64,000 bases of DNA from JBBQLG01 sp038327655 (GTDB lineage Bacteria; Bacteroidota; Bacteroidia; Cytophagales; Spirosomataceae), in the NCBI GenBank assembly GCA_038327655.1, contig JBBQLG010000001.1:62001-126000 (forward strand). Direction: 5' to 3'. The translations under genes and the position numbers were made by a program. Shown here piece after piece: positions 59,798 to 64,000 of the stretch. The stretch's first letter is position 1. Each line of letters begins with the position of its first letter. The notes under the pieces are model-generated. The model saw nothing but the letters and a program-made list of their open reading frames with translations. It was not told the origin of the DNA and searched no databases.

Positions 59798-60484
59798 AAA
59801 CGTAAAATCGCTGCCCAACGCCTGCCGGTAGCCCAGTCCCGACACTTCGGCGTACCAGCCCCGCATGGCCGAATAAATATTGTCGCGGGTGTCAATGATA
59901 CTCACCAGACCCACACCGTGCGTGTGGCTGCCCAACCCGCCAATGAGGGTATTGTCGGGATACGGTGTAGTGGATGAGCGTTTGACGTTGAATGTGTTGA
60001 AATATTGATCCTGCACGCCCAAAAACCAGCCTGGTTTAACCTGCCGTAGCACGTTGAGGTAAGTGCGAAAGCTGCTGTACGAAATCAGTTCGCGGTGGTC
60101 GGGGCGGGTGTCGTTGCCGATGCCGTAGTAAAATTCGGGGAACTGCGTATAAAGCAGATTCGCTTTGATGAGGTATTTCTCGTCGCGGGTGAAGATGGTC
60201 ATCAACTGATCGAGTACTAACTGATGGTTCTGGGTGTAGATCGCGGCCACGTCAATGTTGGAGGTGCGGGCATTGGCCCCGGCCTTAAACAGACACGCGC
60301 CCAGCAGCCCGTAGCCAACGTGGGTTTCGGGCGTGTAGTAAACAATCGGCAACGGAATGATCTGCACTTTGTGGTGCGGCACGGCAACTGAGTCTTGAGC
60401 CGTCTGGGCCTCGGCACGAAGGCCGTTCAGCAGCAAACCACTCATAATCAGAACTATATAAAATACGAAACGAAGTTGGGTCAT
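59642..60484 (-). pseudogene. Chimeric gene: surface antigen N-half fused to propeller C-tail
   Basis: 280 residues in one open frame. Residues 1 to ~229 match the BamA-like protein at 23894 (signal peptide to GYRQALGSDFTFT); the rest, FDRYEGSKPGGSIDFWRIAGD to the end, matches the last ~50 residues of the beta-propeller at 5472. The barrel lacks its C-terminal strands, so it cannot fold as an outer-membrane barrel. It keeps the leader of the source gene and may be expressed. Confidence 0.85.
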
Positions 60485-60559
60485 TTTACATTTTTTAGTT
60501 AGAACAAAAAACGGAGCGTCGGCTTAGTGATCGCCGATTAAATGACGATTAATGTTTAG
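59798..60559. repeat. Repeat B, copy 2 (inverted relative to 23819-24575)
   Basis: The inverted copy of the surface-antigen gene start and its leader. It ends at 60559, three bases from the stop codon of the OMPLA-like gene at 60563. Confidence 0.88.
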
Positions 60560-60562
60560 TCC

Positions 60563-61666
60563 TTATTTTGGATTGGCAACGGACTGACTTTTGTACACGT
60601 TGATACCGGCTGCCAGCCCGACGCGGGCAAACGGGTAGCTGTCCTGAAAATAAATGTTGTACGGGTCCTGACCGTAATACCCGACGGCAGCGTATAAATA
60701 CGAGTTGGCATACTGCGACCGCAGCCGGTAATAATAGGCTACTTCCAGATTGACCTGTTTCAGAATCGAGTTGGGCTGATAATCACCCTGGCGGCTGAGA
60801 ATCCACTGAAACGAGGCCACAAACCGGCCTTTCTCGGTAATGTATGATTCGAGCGATTTCTCCCGCCGACCGTTGCGGGCGCGGAGCCAAACGGTTTGCT
60901 GACCCAGTTGGATTCGGTTCATCCGCAGGTTGAGCCGGGTGAAGCCATACTGCCCCGGCAGGTATTTGTCGCTGCCAAAATGCTGGGCCGCCCCGATCTT
61001 GATATATGAAATAATGTTGCGCGGGCTTGGGTCGCGCCGGACAAATAGCCCCCACGAGTGATCGTCGGGCAGTTGAAAGTCCTTCACGAATGTGTAGCCG
61101 AAGTTATAAGCCAGTTCGACAAAGTTGGTGGCGAAGTTTCCGTTTACAAGGTTTGGCGATCCATTGGGCAGCGACTCCGGGCCGTCCTGCCCGTTGGAAT
61201 GGTGGGTGACGGTGGCGGTGAGGTAGCTATACCGTTTGGTGTTATCGCTGATGCGGTAGTGGTAGGTGACACTGGGCATAAACGACGGGGTGCGGATGGG
61301 GTACGACCGTTCGTTGTTGATTCGCAGCTTTACACGGGGCGAAAACGACAGCGCACTGCGAAACCGATTGTCGGCCAACAGAAAGAAGTGCGGAATAATA
61401 TCGGCGGTTGCCGTGTAGGTGCGCGGCCCGAAGGCATCGGCATATGGGGGCGTTATGTAGCCAATTTCGGCGTTGTAGAGATACAACTGGTCGTAGATGT
61501 CGTTGACGCGCCAGAACTCATCCAAAGGCTGACCGCGCCGGGTTTTCCGCTCTTCGACGAGGACGGTATCTTGTTTGGGCAGGTTATCCCGGCGAGTTGG
61601 TGCTACCAATTGGGCAAATCCTATGGCAGGACTCAGGGTAATCCAGAATAATAACCAATAGCGCAT
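60563..61666 (-). CDS. OMPLA-like outer membrane phospholipase A
   Basis: 367 residues with a signal peptide (LLFWITLSPAIGFAQ). THHSNGQDGP near residues 154-163 matches the OMPLA active-site segment (His, Ser, then Asn), and repeated amphipathic strands follow. The final barrel strand is not typical (a Lys-rich tail VYKSQSVANPK). It would hydrolyse phospholipids in the outer leaflet. It sits with PAP2 and DUF5686 genes on the minus strand. Confidence 0.65.
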   Translation of the reverse strand: MRYWLLFWITLSPAIGFAQLVAPTRRDNLPKQDTVLVEERKTRRGQPLDEFWRVNDIYDQLYLYNAEIGYITPPYADAFGPRTYTATADIIPHFFLLADNRFRSALSFSPRVKLRINNERSYPIRTPSFMPSVTYHYRISDNTKRYSYLTATVTHHSNGQDGPESLPNGSPNLVNGNFATNFVELAYNFGYTFVKDFQLPDDHSWGLFVRRDPSPRNIISYIKIGAAQHFGSDKYLPGQYGFTRLNLRMNRIQLGQQTVWLRARNGRREKSLESYITEKGRFVASFQWILSRQGDYQPNSILKQVNLEVAYYYRLRSQYANSYLYAAVGYYGQDPYNIYFQDSYPFARVGLAAGINVYKSQSVANPK

Positions 61667-61719
61667 GATAGCGAAGAAAACGAGTTTAACTCAACCAAAT
61701 CCGGGAAAGCCTTGTGCAA

Positions 61720-62430
61720 TTAATATCGCTTGATCGCATACCGTCGCCGGGTCAACTTTCGCTTGAGCCAGGGATAGAGCCGGTACGATGCTTCGGCAGA
61801 TAGCAACCCAATGGCCGCCCCCACCAATACATCCGAAACCCAGTGCTGGTCATTCACCAACCGCAGATACCCCGTTGTGCCGGCCATGGCGTAGCCCGCA
61901 ACGGGAATCAGCACACTGGTACGGCCAAATTCCCGGTCAAGTACCCCGGCCCCGGCGAAGGCAAAAGCCGTATGCGCCGATGGAAACGACTGGTTATCAG
62001 AGCCATCGGGCCGGGTATAGTGGGTCGTTGTTTTTAGGCCGTAGGTAACCACCCCGGCAATGCCGCTTGCCACAAGCCACAGCCCCGCCCGGTCGAGGGG
62101 CGTTGAGCGGCCCCTGACCCCGGCAGCAGTCAGCCCGGCCAGCAATACCGTTGGCCCAACCGACAGGTAATCGTCGAGGTGGGTGCGGTAGCCGTTGGTG
62201 TTGTCTAAAATCTCGCCCCGTATCCGGTAGCGGTTGAATGAATGATTATCAGAAAGCGTGTAAAGCCCCGTTGCGATGAACACCGACGGAATAGCCAGCC
62301 GGGCGATAGATACCTTGGGTAGTGAACGCGTCGTGTCTATCTGGGCTGAGGCAGAAATTGTCCACACTGCACCACACAATAGCCCCCAAAGTAACTGGCT
62401 AAACCAACGGCTATGATGAATCTTACGCAT
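61720..62430 (-). CDS. PAP2-family phosphatase
   Basis: 236 residues. The three PAP2 motifs are KTTTHYTRP, FPSAHTAF (PSAH in place of PSGH) and LVNDQHWVSDVLVG. It is an inner-membrane phosphatase acting on phosphatidic acid or undecaprenyl-pyrophosphate-like lipids, with its active site in the periplasm. Confidence 0.88.
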   Translation of the reverse strand: MRKIHHSRWFSQLLWGLLCGAVWTISASAQIDTTRSLPKVSIARLAIPSVFIATGLYTLSDNHSFNRYRIRGEILDNTNGYRTHLDDYLSVGPTVLLAGLTAAGVRGRSTPLDRAGLWLVASGIAGVVTYGLKTTTHYTRPDGSDNQSFPSAHTAFAFAGAGVLDREFGRTSVLIPVAGYAMAGTTGYLRLVNDQHWVSDVLVGAAIGLLSAEASYRLYPWLKRKLTRRRYAIKRY

Positions 62431-62441
62431 AATGGATACAG

Positions 62442-64000
62442 TTAAAACTGGAGTTTAAGACCTGTGTAAATACCGAAGCGGGTGATCCGGACGGCATCGG
62501 CCCCGGCCACGTGGTTGAGCCGCCAGATGCAGTCAATCGAAAACAGGTTGAAAATATTCTCGATACCGACCCCGGCTTCGGCGTAAGGAACCGGCCCGGT
62601 TGTGTTGTATGTGTTTACTTTATTGACCTCCCGATTGGCGGCTGTCATATCGCCCCAGAAAAAATTAGCCGTTACCCGTTCACGCAGGTTCAGCTTGTTG
62701 AGCAGCGGAATCTTATCGAGAATCAGCCCGCCCAGCGAGTAGCGTGTCAGCAGACTGGCATACCGGTCGGCAGCAAATTCGTAGGGACTCATACCGTAAA
62801 AAGCGTACTTGTCGGCTACATAGAATGGGTTGCCGCGCGGGATGTGCAACAACAGCAACGGCACCGTTCCCAGCACCGCCCCACCCGTCAGGTTATAGTA
62901 AAATGACCCTTTGAACGGCATGGGCTTGTCCTGCGACAGGCTCAGGCTGAATTTGACGTAATCGAAATACGTGTTGTTGAACACCGGCACCCCCCCGGCC
63001 ACATAAAGACTGACCACCGGAGCCGAAGTATAAATCCGCAGTTTGTCGTAGTTCAAAATGGTTGTGCGCTCATTGCGGGCGTAGCGCAGGGTTAGACCCA
63101 CCTCCGAATTGACCAACGTATGCAGTAATGCCACCGCCGAATCGGCCCCGTTCACGACCTCCTCCGGTGCGTAACTGAACTGAAATGTAGGGGTTAGTGA
63201 GCCGTAGGTATAATAGGTTTTGGCCGACCAGTTGGGGCTCAGATCGCGTTCGTGGCTTAGGCGAATCTGCCGCAAAAAAGTCTGATACACCGGAATCGGC
63301 TTCCTCAGGGCCAGCGTAAACAGGTTGTCGTTATCCAACTGATCGTCGTACTGACTCAGCGCGTCGTAGTCATTTTTAAGCGTCAGTTCGTATTTTCGGT
63401 AGGGCGAACGGCCCGGCACAAATTTCAACCCCAATGTTTCTTTAAAGCGTCGGTCGCGGGTGCCGTAGGCCACGTAGCCCCACAAACACCAGCGTGGGTC
63501 AAGGCCCTCCATCGTCCAGAATCCCGACCGAATCCGCAGTCCTTCGGTCAGGTTGGCACTCAGCAACGAGCTGTATGGCCCAAACCGCACCTTATTCTGA
63601 ACATCCCAGTAGCCACTGGCAACAAAAGCGGCCAGCCGGGTGGTACGCTGAAACCGGCGGTTGGTTTTCAGCGAGTCGGCGGCCTGATAAATAGCCTGTT
63701 CGCGGGGCCGCAACGGGCTGAGTCGGTAGGCATCGGTGAAGGGCCGGAGCGTGTTGGCGGGGGTTTGGTCGGCCACCGAAAAATTAACCGCCGTAATACC
63801 CGCCGGGTTGAGTTGGTAATGCCCAAACTGGTTGGTGTTGATGATGCGCACGGTGCGGCCCGCCGAGTCAATCCGGGATGGCAACCCCAGCAGTCCCAAG
63901 CCGTTTTCAAACCGATAATCCAACTGGCTTTCGGTCAGGAGCCAAACCGTTCCCTGCTCGCCGTCGTCGGTGGGGGCAAAGGATTGCCGGATCGCCAACT
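62442..64000 (-). CDS. DUF5686-like outer membrane protein (partial)
   Basis: The last ~519 residues of a protein whose start lies beyond the window. Repeated beta-strand patterns, FGPYSSLLSANLTEGLRIRSG (core), and the C-terminal IPLLNKLNLRERVTANFFWG and ENIFNLFSIDCIWRLNH are typical of DUF5686/carboxypeptidase-regulatory outer-membrane proteins of Bacteroidota. The gene ends FGIYTGLKLQF, a barrel-like terminus. Confidence 0.75.
   Translation of the reverse strand, partial: LAIRQSFAPTDDGEQGTVWLLTESQLDYRFENGLGLLGLPSRIDSAGRTVRIINTNQFGHYQLNPAGITAVNFSVADQTPANTLRPFTDAYRLSPLRPREQAIYQAADSLKTNRRFQRTTRLAAFVASGYWDVQNKVRFGPYSSLLSANLTEGLRIRSGFWTMEGLDPRWCLWGYVAYGTRDRRFKETLGLKFVPGRSPYRKYELTLKNDYDALSQYDDQLDNDNLFTLALRKPIPVYQTFLRQIRLSHERDLSPNWSAKTYYTYGSLTPTFQFSYAPEEVVNGADSAVALLHTLVNSEVGLTLRYARNERTTILNYDKLRIYTSAPVVSLYVAGGVPVFNNTYFDYVKFSLSLSQDKPMPFKGSFYYNLTGGAVLGTVPLLLLHIPRGNPFYVADKYAFYGMSPYEFAADRYASLLTRYSLGGLILDKIPLLNKLNLRERVTANFFWGDMTAANREVNKVNTYNTTGPVPYAEAGVGIENIFNLFSIDCIWRLNHVAGADAVRITRFGIYTGLKLQF

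Overview
The window looks like part of a large plasmid (or a chromosome segment carrying an integrated one) from a GC-rich Bacteroidota of the Spirosoma/Fibrella/Rudanella type (order Cytophagales). The reasons are TonB-dependent receptors with carboxypeptidase-type N-domains, DUF5686 and other Bacteroidota outer-membrane families, a possible T9SS-like tail, Bacteroidota-type promoters (TTGG, 19 bases, TAnnTTTG), and a complete iteron-plasmid core. Taxonomy is inferred from protein style only; there are no rRNA or tRNA genes here.

Layout. 1-8.9 kb is a scarred accessory region. It has three modules of an NAD(P)H oxidoreductase next to a paralogous AraC regulator, a frameshifted HxlR gene, an IS5-type transposase remnant, a mosaic pseudogene and a secreted beta-propeller gene. 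8.9-12.4 kb has DUF4260, a Crp/Fnr regulator, a TetX-like flavin monooxygenase and a PchR-type AraC regulator. 12.8-16 kb has an NmrA-like protein followed by a tightly coupled three-gene unit: DUF5131 (Gp37/Gp68) - AlkB - AlkA-like glycosylase. 16.1-23.3 kb is an EmrB/EmrA/TolC tripartite efflux operon with two paralogous MarR regulators and a lone acyl carrier protein. 23.8-31.6 kb holds a BamA/D15-like outer-membrane protein, then TolC, HlyD lipoprotein, RND pump and YVTN beta-propeller genes.

31.7-35.7 kb is the replication and partition core: ParA with an N-terminal HTH, ParB, two strong palindromes that are probably parS, a Rep_3 initiator transcribed toward them, and an origin with 12 iterons, a DnaA-box palindrome and an AT-rich stretch. 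36-41.3 kb has a Tat-exported Gfo/Idh/MocA oxidoreductase, a YhcG-like protein with a degenerate nuclease domain, a DUF234-type ATPase, and a tyrosine recombinase with a lox-like inverted repeat (14-bp arms, 8-bp spacer) just past its stop codon.

41.9-57.9 kb is a catabolic island on the minus strand. It encodes a TonB receptor, secreted carboxylesterase, two flavoprotein aromatic hydroxylases, a two-domain extradiol dioxygenase, a FAH-family enzyme, an alpha/beta hydrolase, a two-subunit CoA transferase, an MFS carrier, a metallo-beta-lactamase-fold enzyme, an AraC regulator and a divergent TetR regulator. Together they suggest uptake of an aromatic (probably ester-linked) compound, de-esterification, hydroxylation, meta ring cleavage, and hydrolysis and CoA activation of the products. 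58-64 kb has DoxX-like and other membrane proteins, an HxlR regulator, a chimeric gene made of two segments repeated elsewhere in the window, an OMPLA-like phospholipase, a PAP2 phosphatase and a truncated DUF5686 protein.

All similarities are by eye from family knowledge; no searches were run.
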